Positions 9,347 to 17,127 of a DNA stretch of 49,577 bases are shown in pieces; the stretch's first letter is position 1, and the number at the start of each line of letters is the position of its first letter. Under the pieces are notes generated by a model that saw only the letters and a program-made list of their open reading frames with translations, did not search any database and had not been told where the DNA came from. Both the position numbers and the translations under genes were made by a program. The DNA is from Chitinophagaceae bacterium (GTDB taxonomy: Bacteria; Bacteroidota; Bacteroidia; Chitinophagales; Chitinophagaceae). The stretch lies in NCBI GenBank assembly GCA_947476485.1, contig CANJQU010000018.1:1-49577 (forward strand), given 5' to 3'.

Positions 9347-9362
9347 ATGACACCACCGTTGA

Positions 9363-9665
9363 TCATGAACTACTCTCTGCTGTTTTCAACAAAGCCTTAT
9401 CTATCTTCTTCGACATTTTATTCAGCTCTTCCTGCAGCAGCGGGTTATTGAATGATTCTATTGCACTGTCGGATGCATAGGAGAGCAATGTCATGGCCAT
9501 AAAATCCTGGTCGTCCTTGCCTGCATAGTGATTTCTCATTTCGTTCACCTTGGTATCGGCAAGCTTCACTGCTTTACGGACCGCCGACTCTTCTTCAGGC
9601 TTTATGCGCAGGCGATAGCTACGCCCTGCAAGCCACACTGTTATTGATAAAAGACCCTCTTCCAT
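9363..9665 (-). CDS. zapA: Cell-division protein ZapA
   Basis: A 100-residue protein with the ZapA layout: an N-terminal globular part (ITVWLAGRSYRLRIKPEEE) and a long C-terminal helix likely to form a coiled coil. ZapA binds and bundles FtsZ filaments at mid-cell. The length matches the family. It is convergent with murF, 16 bp away. Upstream lies the MITE-like element that separates it from lspA. Confidence 0.82.
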   Translation of the reverse strand: MEEGLLSITVWLAGRSYRLRIKPEEESAVRKAVKLADTKVNEMRNHYAGKDDQDFMAMTLLSYASDSAIESFNNPLLQEELNKMSKKIDKALLKTAESSS

Positions 9666-9738
9666 GAATACTATTTTATCTTAAGGCTGAGAAGGCCTTA
9701 GTACACACAATATACAAATATTTGTTTCTAAAAATACC

Positions 9739-9884
9739 GGGTGCATTTCAAATCTTCGCGAATTGGGTAGCCCCTAACGGGGCAACGGATGTATTTTACT
9801 TACCGGGGCTACAAAGCGGTAGCTCCTAACGGAGCGGCCTAGATAATGTGTCCGAATATTTTGGCGAAGATTTGGAATGCACCC
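9739..9884. repeat. MITE-like element with 24-bp terminal inverted repeats and twin hairpins
   Basis: The left arm 9739-9762 and right arm 9861-9884 are inverted repeats matching at 22 of 24 positions. Between them are two related hairpins with the same TAAC loop: GCCCC-TAAC-GGGGC (9770-9783) and GCTCC-TAAC-GGAGC (9822-9835). The element ends 2 bp from the lspA stop codon. It has no coding capacity. The paired hairpins resemble REP doublets. Confidence 0.7.
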
Positions 9885-9886
9885 AA

Positions 9887-10612
9887 CTACTGGGCGTCTG
9901 CGACACCAGGATTCTGGTCCACAGGCTGGGCGGTTGCATTCGAAGCCATTGGTTTATGAATAAGGCGCTTTTGAAAGAACACAAGCGTGAGGACACCCAC
10001 AGAAATCGCGGCATCGGCAATGTTGAATACCGGTTCAAAGAACACGAAATTTTTACCCCCCATAAAAGGGATCCATGTTGGCAGCCGCGTCTCCAGCAAC
10101 GGGAAGTAAAGCATGTCTACTACCTTACCTTGCAGCAACTTACCGTAACCTTGGCCGAATTTGGTGAGATGCGCCACTCCCGTCTGGTTGTGGTTCTGGA
10201 GCATATTCCGCATACTTTCGTAATTGCCGGAAAAGCAAGAGTATGGACTGTCTGTAAATATCAATCCATAAAAAACACTATCCAGGAGATTCCCCAGCGC
10301 GCCGGCCAGGATGAGTGAGCCGCAGATGATAACGCCCTTGCCGTAATTCTTTTTCACAAGGCGATGAAGCAGGTAAAAGCCAAAAATCACTGCTATAAGC
10401 CGAAATGACGAAAGCAATAATTTACCCGCTACAGATTCGCTCAACTTCATGCCATATGCCATTCCCTCATTTTCAATAAAATGCAGCCGGAACCAGCTAC
10501 CCATAATTTTCACATCATCGCCATTCACAAAATGGGTTTTGATGAAAACCTTAAGCAACTGATCTGCAATGATCACGAGCAAAACAATAAATATGGCATT
10601 CCGGTACTTCAA
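9887..10612 (-). CDS. lspA: Lipoprotein signal peptidase (signal peptidase II)
   Basis: A 241-residue inner-membrane aspartyl peptidase that removes signal peptides from diacylated prolipoproteins. Seen: DQLLK in the first membrane helix, HFIENEGMAYGM, GALGNLLDSVFYG (Asp111), and the probable catalytic aspartates in GKVVDMLYFPL and FNIADAAISVG. The protein is about 80 residues longer than E. coli LspA. An insertion of some 45-50 residues between GNLLDSVFYG and GKVVDM, and a short hydrophilic tail, explain this; such long forms are usual in Bacteroidota. Lipoprotein substrates in this window include GldJ, the glutaminyl cyclase, the Omp28-like protein and the HlyD-type adaptor. Confidence 0.95.
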   Translation of the reverse strand: MKYRNAIFIVLLVIIADQLLKVFIKTHFVNGDDVKIMGSWFRLHFIENEGMAYGMKLSESVAGKLLLSSFRLIAVIFGFYLLHRLVKKNYGKGVIICGSLILAGALGNLLDSVFYGLIFTDSPYSCFSGNYESMRNMLQNHNQTGVAHLTKFGQGYGKLLQGKVVDMLYFPLLETRLPTWIPFMGGKNFVFFEPVFNIADAAISVGVLTLVFFQKRLIHKPMASNATAQPVDQNPGVADAQ

Positions 10613-10732
10613 AACTCTTCCTGATTTTTAATCGCTGGCAAATATACTATTCTACAAACAGAGAACAAGACAATACAAAAGTGGTTTTAATAAAAGATAA
10701 CAGTTTATTGTATCGCTGCTATGAACCGGGAA

Positions 10733-11740
10733 CTAGTTATTGGCCGACTGTTCATATATGACCTGCAATAAAGTCTGTCCCACAGCCTTAAGCGTGCTCT
10801 TGTCTATTATATCCATGGCATCTGCATGTGTGTGCCAGTGAGGCGCAAATGGACGTTCCGGATCGGGGGTAAGATTAATTATATCGATCGTTTTTATTCC
10901 GGCAAGCCTGTTCACGGGCACATGATCATCAGTGATATCATCTGCAGGAACATAGGGAAAGAAGGACGAATAACCGGCCCTGCCGGCCGCCTGCCATACT
11001 TTTTGCTGTATCTCGCCCGCGAACTTCATAGAAAAACCCTCCATAGGAAATTGAGCCCCGTGGGCGCCGACCATATCCAGCAATACGCCAAAACTGGCCT
11101 TATAACCTGCAATATGCGGATGTGTAGCCCAGTACTGCGTGCCCAGGCAATATGAATCTTCACCCCATTCAGTTTTGCCATAATCTTCCACATCAGTAAA
11201 AAGAATATCGACTCCCACAGAAGCAGGCAGACCATGAGACTTCACCGTCCTGGCCAACTCCAGCAAAACCCCTACCCCACTGCCGCCGTCATCAGCAGCT
11301 AATATGGGTTTATCCTTGTCCCTGGTGTCCTGGTCGGCCCAGGGACGGCTATCCCAATGGGTAAGTAACAGGATACGGTTAACCGCTTTAGGATTTATCA
11401 CACCTATAAGATTGATGCACGGCAAGGACTTTCCATCTCCGCCCTTTACATGTATATCTTGCTTGTAAACAGTATCGCATACTTTTTTCAGCATACCCTC
11501 CATCCAGGCAGCACATTTGATCTGTGCGGGCGAACCGGGAACACGCGGTCCGAACGCTACCTGCCTGCCTACATATGCGTAAGCGCTGTCAGCGTCAAAT
11601 GCGGGGGCATTCACCACCACTTGCTTAGCAGTGTCAGCAGCCGGCGGGGAATCATTGTGCGCTGCATGGTCATTGCTGCCACATGATGCTAAAAATAAAG
11701 ACACGGCCAAGATGAAAACAAATATCCTTCTATTTCTCAT
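10733..11740 (-). CDS. Glutaminyl-peptide cyclotransferase, M28 family lipoprotein
   Basis: A 335-residue lipoprotein with a signal peptide and lipobox LASC, so it should sit on a periplasm- or surface-facing membrane leaflet. The body is the M28-type zinc glutaminyl cyclase of Bacteroidota: LLTHWDSRPWAD, PILAADDGGSGVGVLLE, DILFTDVEDYG, the FGVLLDMVGAHGAQFP block, ITDDHVPVNRLAG and HWHTHADAMDIIDK. It would convert N-terminal Gln of exported proteins to pyroglutamate. An aminopeptidase is the alternative, but the overall pattern fits the cyclase better. The ATG at 11740 is chosen over a GTG four codons upstream. It is followed 120 bp later by lspA on the same strand. Confidence 0.85.
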   Translation of the reverse strand: MRNRRIFVFILAVSLFLASCGSNDHAAHNDSPPAADTAKQVVVNAPAFDADSAYAYVGRQVAFGPRVPGSPAQIKCAAWMEGMLKKVCDTVYKQDIHVKGGDGKSLPCINLIGVINPKAVNRILLLTHWDSRPWADQDTRDKDKPILAADDGGSGVGVLLELARTVKSHGLPASVGVDILFTDVEDYGKTEWGEDSYCLGTQYWATHPHIAGYKASFGVLLDMVGAHGAQFPMEGFSMKFAGEIQQKVWQAAGRAGYSSFFPYVPADDITDDHVPVNRLAGIKTIDIINLTPDPERPFAPHWHTHADAMDIIDKSTLKAVGQTLLQVIYEQSANN

Positions 11741-11828
11741 TATGCTGTTCACCGGCTATCCCGGATTTTTATTTAATAAAATGCCTTGTCTGTAGGACAA
11801 GGCAAAATAAGTATCTGAACGAAAAAAG

Positions 11829-12758
11829 CTATGGCCCCATTAATTTTGTCTGCTGAGACTGGTACACACGAAAGTCAGGACTGGATGCTGCTGGTGCATG
11901 TACAAATGCTATTACTCTGCAGCGAGCCGGCATCACAATACCCTTCTTAAACGCCGTTGGGATGGTATAAGAATACACGCGCTGAACAACACGGCCGGCT
12001 TCTTTTGTAGCCATTGACTCCAATATAGGATCTCCGAAAGGCACCGGAGTTACCATATCTACAAGTACGCCATTGAACTCATACATAGTATCTACCTCGC
12101 CAAATGGTTTTTCCTGTGCATCCACAATGCTGTCTTCAACAATTGCTATTGACAGATTTTGCTGTGTTGAAGTTGCTGCAGTGTAAGTTACGTTAACGAT
12201 TATGGTAGCCACGCCACCGGTAACGGTGCTGGAAACATCCAGGTTTATCGTATTAGCTGTTGTGAGCCGGGTATTGACCAGGCCTGTCCATGAGGTGCGC
12301 AACAACCAGGTAGATGTACCGGATGTTACGGGCACCCGGTCTATGCCTGCGCCAGGCAACAAGTTGTAATTGGCATCGGCATTGGTGGAGTAAATGGTAC
12401 TGCCTGAAATGGCGCTTGCATCTTCATTTCTAAGGTCAAAATGAGCCTCATCCGGTGGCTTACTGAGCCCTTCCGCGTTCTGATACAGGGAGATCACATT
12501 TATTGCACCATGGGCATGAGCAGCTACTAAGCCATCAAGAAGTGTATGAGCATCGGGACAGTTAGAGCACCCCTCTCCTGTAAACTCTTCGATAAGCACA
12601 TTGTGTGTTTGTGCTGCAGGAACAGAGTTAACAACATAGGTAGTGTCCTTCGCCTTCGAACTACCAAAGTTAATGGCAGGCGGCACCTCTTTGCAACCAT
12701 TGCAGCTTCCTAAAAACAACAGGCCGCAATAGCTTAACGCTATAACTAATTTCTTCAT
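11829..12758 (-). CDS. Omp28-related outer-membrane lipoprotein
   Basis: A 309-residue predicted lipoprotein (lipobox LGSC after a short signal peptide). The N-terminal half has a thioredoxin-like segment with a CxxC motif, EEFTGEGCSNCPDAH, typical of Omp28/Omp28-related proteins of Bacteroidota. The C-terminal half is Thr/Val-rich beta structure. The role is unknown; Omp28 of Porphyromonas is a surface lipoprotein. The start at 12758 (MKKLVIALSYCG) is preferred over the longer frame, because only this start gives a signal peptide. It is the first gene of a minus-strand run with the glutaminyl cyclase and lspA. Confidence 0.75.
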   Translation of the reverse strand: MKKLVIALSYCGLLFLGSCNGCKEVPPAINFGSSKAKDTTYVVNSVPAAQTHNVLIEEFTGEGCSNCPDAHTLLDGLVAAHAHGAINVISLYQNAEGLSKPPDEAHFDLRNEDASAISGSTIYSTNADANYNLLPGAGIDRVPVTSGTSTWLLRTSWTGLVNTRLTTANTINLDVSSTVTGGVATIIVNVTYTAATSTQQNLSIAIVEDSIVDAQEKPFGEVDTMYEFNGVLVDMVTPVPFGDPILESMATKEAGRVVQRVYSYTIPTAFKKGIVMPARCRVIAFVHAPAASSPDFRVYQSQQTKLMGP

Positions 12759-12909
12759 GCTAAAATTATGAGCTACGAAATTAGTAAATAATACTAAAGT
12801 ATTGATATTGCGAACAGCACTATTTATTGCTGCACGTTGGTCCTCAATCCGGAACAATGCGGGTGGTAGCCATAATAATTCATAACTTTATCGGCTAATA
12901 TCAGGCATC

Positions 12910-13290
12910 ATGGATGAAAATAAGAGGCAAAAACAGGTAGGCAAGCTGGTAATGGAAGAACTAAGCGACATTTTTCAGCGCGAAGGGATGAACATTGTGG
13001 ATGGCGGGATGGTTTCCATAACGAAAGTAATGATCACGCCCGACCTGCTGGAAGCGCGCGTTTACCTGAGCTTTTTCCAGATAAAGGATACTGCTGCATT
13101 ACTTTATAAAATAAAAGAACGGGGATGGGAATGGCGCAAGCTGCTGGGCCAGCGGGTAAAGAACCAGTTGCGCCGGGTACCCGATCTTCACTTTTTCTCA
13201 GACGATACACTGGACCATGTGTTCAAAATGGATGAGTTGTTTAAACAAATAAAGAAGGACGACGAAAAGTTCCACACCTCCCAGGAATAG
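12910..13290 (+). CDS. rbfA: 30S ribosome-binding factor RbfA
   Basis: A 126-residue KH-fold protein that helps mature the 5' end of 16S rRNA in the 30S subunit and is needed for cold adaptation in E. coli. Seen: the N-terminal QKQVGKLVMEELSDIFQREG and the VYLSFFQIKD and LGQRVKNQLRRVPDLHFFSDDTLD segments typical of the family. The adjacent permease gene starts 3 bp after the stop, so the two are probably co-transcribed; pairing of rbfA with a LolC/E-type permease recurs in Bacteroidota. TAACTTTA (12883-12890), a near match to the -7 consensus, lies just upstream. Confidence 0.93.
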   Translation: MDENKRQKQVGKLVMEELSDIFQREGMNIVDGGMVSITKVMITPDLLEARVYLSFFQIKDTAALLYKIKERGWEWRKLLGQRVKNQLRRVPDLHFFSDDTLDHVFKMDELFKQIKKDDEKFHTSQE

Positions 13291-13293
13291 TTA

Positions 13294-14532
13294 ATGGACC
13301 GCACTCTTGTATGGCAACTGGCGATAAGGTACCTGCGCGGCAAGCGTTCGGCAAATGCTGTGCCCATACTCTCCAGGATAAGTATGGTTGCCATTGCTGT
13401 GAGCAGTGCCGCCATGATCATTATCTTCTCCGTTTTTAACGGGCTGGAATCTGTGGTAAAGGATATCTACAAGGCTTTTTATCCGGAGATCAGGATAACG
13501 GTAGCAAAGGGGAAATTCTTCGAAGCAGACTCCGCCAAGCTTAACACCATCCGGCATCTTAACGGGGTGAGGGCTGTTAGTACCGCCATTGAAGACAATG
13601 CACTGGCGATAGACGAGAACAATAAAGAACAAAAGGTGATCGTGCTGAAAGGCATAGACAAGAACTACCTTGCCGTAAATGATGTAAAACGGTTCATTAT
13701 TCATGGAGAAGACTCTGTGTCTATGGGCCACCCATATACGGCCATTGCCGGTGTTCACATTATCAATGAGCTTGGAGTAGACATCAATTACATTTACAGC
13801 AAGATGCACCTGTACTATCTCAACCCAAACTCAACCAACCCTGAAGCCGACCCTGCATCTGCCTACCAGGAACTATCGCTGCACCCTGCCGGCGTTTTCA
13901 GGATCGAGAACGAATTTGACAATAAGTATGTTTTGGCGCCGCTGCCCCTGGTACAGAAATTATTTAAAGCGGAAGGCAAATATTCTTCGATAGAAATAAA
14001 TGCGGAACCGGGCGCAGTTAAGAACTTGCAGCGCCAACTGAAACAAATGTTCGGAAGTACCTACCGGGTGGAAAGCCGTTATGAGCAAAACAGGACCATG
14101 TACTCCGTGATGAATGCCGAGAAATGGGCTGTATATGCCATTCTGGTGCTGGTATTGTTCATAGCAGAGTTCAACATGATCGGTGCGCTGGCCATGCTGG
14201 TAATAGAAAAAAGGAAAGACATCGCCATACTGAAAGCCATGGGCGCACAACCCGCTACCATAAGGACCATCTTCCTGCTCGAAGGAACACTGTGGTCGCT
14301 GATGGGTGGGCTCAGCGGCATATTGCTGGGCGTCATCATTTGCCTGTTGCAACTGAAATTTGAGCTGATCCCGCTGCAGGGGGATTTCCTGAGGTCATCC
14401 TTCCCCGTGGAGCTGCAGATCGGCGACTCGCTGCTGGTAATTGCTACCATACTGGTAGTGGGGCTACTTGCAGCATGGTACCCGGCCATGCGCGCCACAA
14501 AGGCAGTGGACCCATCGCTGAAAAGTGCGTAG
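13294..14532 (+). CDS. ABC transporter permease, LolC/LolE-type (FtsX/MacB family)
   Basis: A 412-residue inner-membrane protein with the four-helix plan of LolC/E. It has one N-terminal membrane segment (about residues 25-48), a large periplasmic domain (about 50-275) and three C-terminal segments with the FtsX-type core (IGALAMLVIEKRKDIAILKA, the cytoplasmic coupling helix). By family it would extract lipoproteins from the inner membrane with a LolD-type ATPase, which is not adjacent; the LolD-like ATPase at 42 kb sits with another permease. It is translated 3 bp after rbfA. A different macrolide-type export role cannot be excluded. Confidence 0.82.
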   Translation: MDRTLVWQLAIRYLRGKRSANAVPILSRISMVAIAVSSAAMIIIFSVFNGLESVVKDIYKAFYPEIRITVAKGKFFEADSAKLNTIRHLNGVRAVSTAIEDNALAIDENNKEQKVIVLKGIDKNYLAVNDVKRFIIHGEDSVSMGHPYTAIAGVHIINELGVDINYIYSKMHLYYLNPNSTNPEADPASAYQELSLHPAGVFRIENEFDNKYVLAPLPLVQKLFKAEGKYSSIEINAEPGAVKNLQRQLKQMFGSTYRVESRYEQNRTMYSVMNAEKWAVYAILVLVLFIAEFNMIGALAMLVIEKRKDIAILKAMGAQPATIRTIFLLEGTLWSLMGGLSGILLGVIICLLQLKFELIPLQGDFLRSSFPVELQIGDSLLVIATILVVGLLAAWYPAMRATKAVDPSLKSA

Positions 14533-14600
14533 GAAAATCCAAATGCCAAAAATCCAAATGCAAGTCCAGCATTCAAATTCCAAATTCCTATTAAATGGAG
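14533..14600. repeat. Low-complexity CCAAATGC-type intergenic repeat
   Basis: Several degenerate copies of AAATCCAAATGCCAA occur directly after the permease stop, a sequence style often seen between genes. No hairpin or coding capacity is seen. Confidence 0.5.
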
Positions 14601-14650
14601 TGAGGAAAAGCAGGTGATGAGTATCATGTGGCTTTTTCGTCTTTACTTTC

Positions 14651-14658
14651 TACATTTG
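14651..14658 (+). promoter_or_regulatory. -7 box of the acs promoter
   Basis: TACATTTG matches the Bacteroidetes -7 consensus TAnnTTTG and lies 39 bp before the chosen acs start. The -33 element is weak (TGTG at 14627-14630, 20 bp away). Its position argues against the longer acs frame that begins at 14628. Confidence 0.5.
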
Positions 14659-14696
14659 AATTTACAATTGTGTGGTATCAAAATCTTGTAACAGCC

Positions 14697-16610
14697 ATGT
14701 CTTATCCATTCCAAATAACATCTTACGATCAATATAAAGCAGACTACAAAAGAAGTGTTGACCATCCGGAAGAATTCTGGAGTGATATTGCATCGCAATT
14801 TGTGTGGAGAAAGAAGTGGGACAAGGTATTGGAGTGGGACTTCAGGAAGCCAGATGTAAAATGGTTCATCAACGGCAAGCTGAACATTACCGAAAATTGC
14901 ATCGACCGGCATCTGGCCGACATCGGAGACCGACCCGCACTTATTTGGGAGCCTAACAGCCAGGATGAAGCGCATAAAGTAATCACGTACAAAGAGCTTC
15001 ATTTTAAGGTAAACCAATTTGCGCAGGTATTAAGGAATAATGGGGTTAAAAAAGGCGACAGAGTGTGCTTGTACATGGGCATGGTACCCGAGCTGCCCAT
15101 AGCCATGCTGGCGTGTGCACGTATTGGAGCTATCCATTCAGTGATATTTGGAGGATTCAGTGCGCAGAGCATCTCAGATAGATTACAGGACGCAAAGGCA
15201 GAATATATCATCACTGGTGACGGCGCCTTTAGGGGCGGAAAAGATATTCCGCTGAAGAACACAATAGATGATGCTCTTGTTACTTGCCCGTTCGTGAAAC
15301 GGGTGATCGTTTATGAGCGTACACAGACGCCTGTGAGCATGATTGGACACCGGGATGTATGGTGGGCAGATGAAATAAAAAAAGTGGTGGCACAGGGAAA
15401 CCCCATATTACCCGCAGAGGAAATGGATGCCGAAGATCCGTTGTTCATACTTTATACATCGGGCTCCACAGGCAAGCCAAAAGGTGTGGTTCACTCATCG
15501 GCGGGGTATATGGTCTACACGACCTATACTTTTGTAAATGTATTTCAGTACCAGCCCGGCGACATTCATTTCTGTACCGCAGATATTGGCTGGATCACCG
15601 GGCATACCTATATCGTATACAGTGTGCTTTGCGCCGGCGGCACATCGCTGATGTATGAAGGCCTGCCTACGTGGCCTGACGCAGGACGGCTTTGGGCAAT
15701 TGTGGACAAGCACAAAGTAAACATCCTCTATACGGCCCCTACAGCAATTCGTAGTCTTATGGCTTATGGTCTTGAACCTATAAAAGGCAAGGACCTCAGC
15801 AGCCTTAAAATACTGGGCACTGTGGGAGAACCTATAAACGAAGAAGCATGGCACTGGTATGATGAACATATTGGAGGTAAGCGATGCCCTATTGTGGACA
15901 CCTGGTGGCAGACAGAGACCGGAGCAACCATGATATCGAACCTTGCAGGCATAACACCAGCAAAACCAAGCTATGCGACCCTACCCCTGCCTGGCATACA
16001 GCCGGTGCTGGTGGATGAGCAGGGAAAAGAAATACATGGAAATGACGTAAGCGGCAATCTCTGTATCAGGTTCCCATGGCCGTCTATTATTCGCACTACG
16101 TATGGCGACCATGAGCGATGCAGGCTTAACTACTTTGCAACCTATGACAATATGTATTTTACCGGGGATGGCTGTTATCGGGACGAGAACGGCTTTTACC
16201 GCATTACGGGCCGGGTAGACGATGTACTGAATGTGAGTGGCCACCGCATAGGAACGGCAGAGGTAGAGAACGCAATAAACATGCACACCGGCGTACTGGA
16301 GAGTGCGGTAGTGGGCTACCCGCACGACCTCAAAGGACAGGGCATTTATGCCTATGTGATCATGGAGACCAAACCGGAAAACAGCAAACTGATGCAGGCC
16401 GATATAACCCAGACCGTGACCCGCATCATAGGCCCCATAGCGCGGCCGGATAAGATCCAATTTGTAAATGGACTACCAAAGACGAGAAGCGGAAAGATAA
16501 TGCGCAGGATTTTGAGAAAGATAGCGGAGGGCGAAATGAACAACCTGGGCGATACCTCCACCTTGCTTGATCCTGGTGTAGTGAATGACATAAAAGAAGG
16601 AAGAGTATAA
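14697..16610 (+). CDS. acs: Acetyl-coenzyme A synthetase
   Basis: A 637-residue cytoplasmic AMP-forming ligase that activates acetate to acetyl-CoA. Seen: the phosphate-binding loop LYTSGSTGKPKGVVHS, the motif WWQTETGATMIS, the hinge and A8 region YRITGRVDDVLNVSGHRIG, and the C-terminal catalytic-lysine motif PKTRSGKIMRRI, whose Lys is the regulatory acetylation site in homologues. The N-terminal ACAS domain (YKADYKRSVDHPEEFWSDIA) begins about residue 10, so the ATG at 14697 (MSYPFQITSY) is the natural start; the 23 codons upstream overlap a -7 box. Length is close to the usual 650. Confidence 0.97.
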   Translation: MSYPFQITSYDQYKADYKRSVDHPEEFWSDIASQFVWRKKWDKVLEWDFRKPDVKWFINGKLNITENCIDRHLADIGDRPALIWEPNSQDEAHKVITYKELHFKVNQFAQVLRNNGVKKGDRVCLYMGMVPELPIAMLACARIGAIHSVIFGGFSAQSISDRLQDAKAEYIITGDGAFRGGKDIPLKNTIDDALVTCPFVKRVIVYERTQTPVSMIGHRDVWWADEIKKVVAQGNPILPAEEMDAEDPLFILYTSGSTGKPKGVVHSSAGYMVYTTYTFVNVFQYQPGDIHFCTADIGWITGHTYIVYSVLCAGGTSLMYEGLPTWPDAGRLWAIVDKHKVNILYTAPTAIRSLMAYGLEPIKGKDLSSLKILGTVGEPINEEAWHWYDEHIGGKRCPIVDTWWQTETGATMISNLAGITPAKPSYATLPLPGIQPVLVDEQGKEIHGNDVSGNLCIRFPWPSIIRTTYGDHERCRLNYFATYDNMYFTGDGCYRDENGFYRITGRVDDVLNVSGHRIGTAEVENAINMHTGVLESAVVGYPHDLKGQGIYAYVIMETKPENSKLMQADITQTVTRIIGPIARPDKIQFVNGLPKTRSGKIMRRILRKIAEGEMNNLGDTSTLLDPGVVNDIKEGRV

Positions 16611-16661
16611 TTATTTTAAACTCCATCACGTTAGCTATCGGAACTAAAATCCAGTACAAAA

Positions 16662-17126
16662 ATGCATACACACAACTACCCAGTGACCGTAAAATGGACG
16701 GGAAATACCGGAACCGGAACAAGCGGATATACTGCTTATGAGCGCAGCCACATAATTTCAATAGCCAACAAACCGGATATAATAGCGTCGTCGGACACGC
16801 CGTTTCGCGGAGATGGGACCCGGCACAATCCCGAGGATATGCTTGTGGCTTCACTGAGTGCATGCCATATGCTCTGGTACCTGCACCTGTGCTCAGATGC
16901 TGGCATCATAGTGACCGATTATGTGGATAATGCTACCGGAACACTTTCCGTCGCACCGGGCGCTACCGGGCATTTTACCGAAGTTGTACTTCACCCTATT
17001 GTGACTATAACAGATGCGGCAATGGCGGACAAAGCAAATGCGCTACATAATGATGCGCATGCCAAATGCTTCATTGCTAATTCCGTGAATTTCCCCGTGA
17101 GGCATGAACCTGTTTGTAATGCCTAA
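16662..17126 (+). CDS. OsmC/Ohr family thiol peroxidase-like protein
   Basis: A 154-residue cytoplasmic protein of the OsmC family, which reduces organic hydroperoxides through two cysteines. Both are present: Cys68 in LSACHMLWYLH and Cys136 in HAKCFIANSVNFPV. The subgroup motif NPEDMLVASLSACHML is typical of the OsmC-like branch rather than Ohr; the real substrate is unknown. Its stop is 1 bp before the first plausible start of the glycosidase gene, so the two probably share a transcript. Confidence 0.88.
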   Translation: MHTHNYPVTVKWTGNTGTGTSGYTAYERSHIISIANKPDIIASSDTPFRGDGTRHNPEDMLVASLSACHMLWYLHLCSDAGIIVTDYVDNATGTLSVAPGATGHFTEVVLHPIVTITDAAMADKANALHNDAHAKCFIANSVNFPVRHEPVCNA

Positions 17127-17127
17127 A

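Noticed and set aside
13291-13809. 172-codon minus-strand frame
   Set aside because: Antisense to the LolC/E-type permease; no start context or motifs.
14628-14696. N-terminal extension of acetyl-CoA synthetase
   Set aside because: Includes a -7 promoter box and lies outside the conserved family start; ATG at 14697 fits better.
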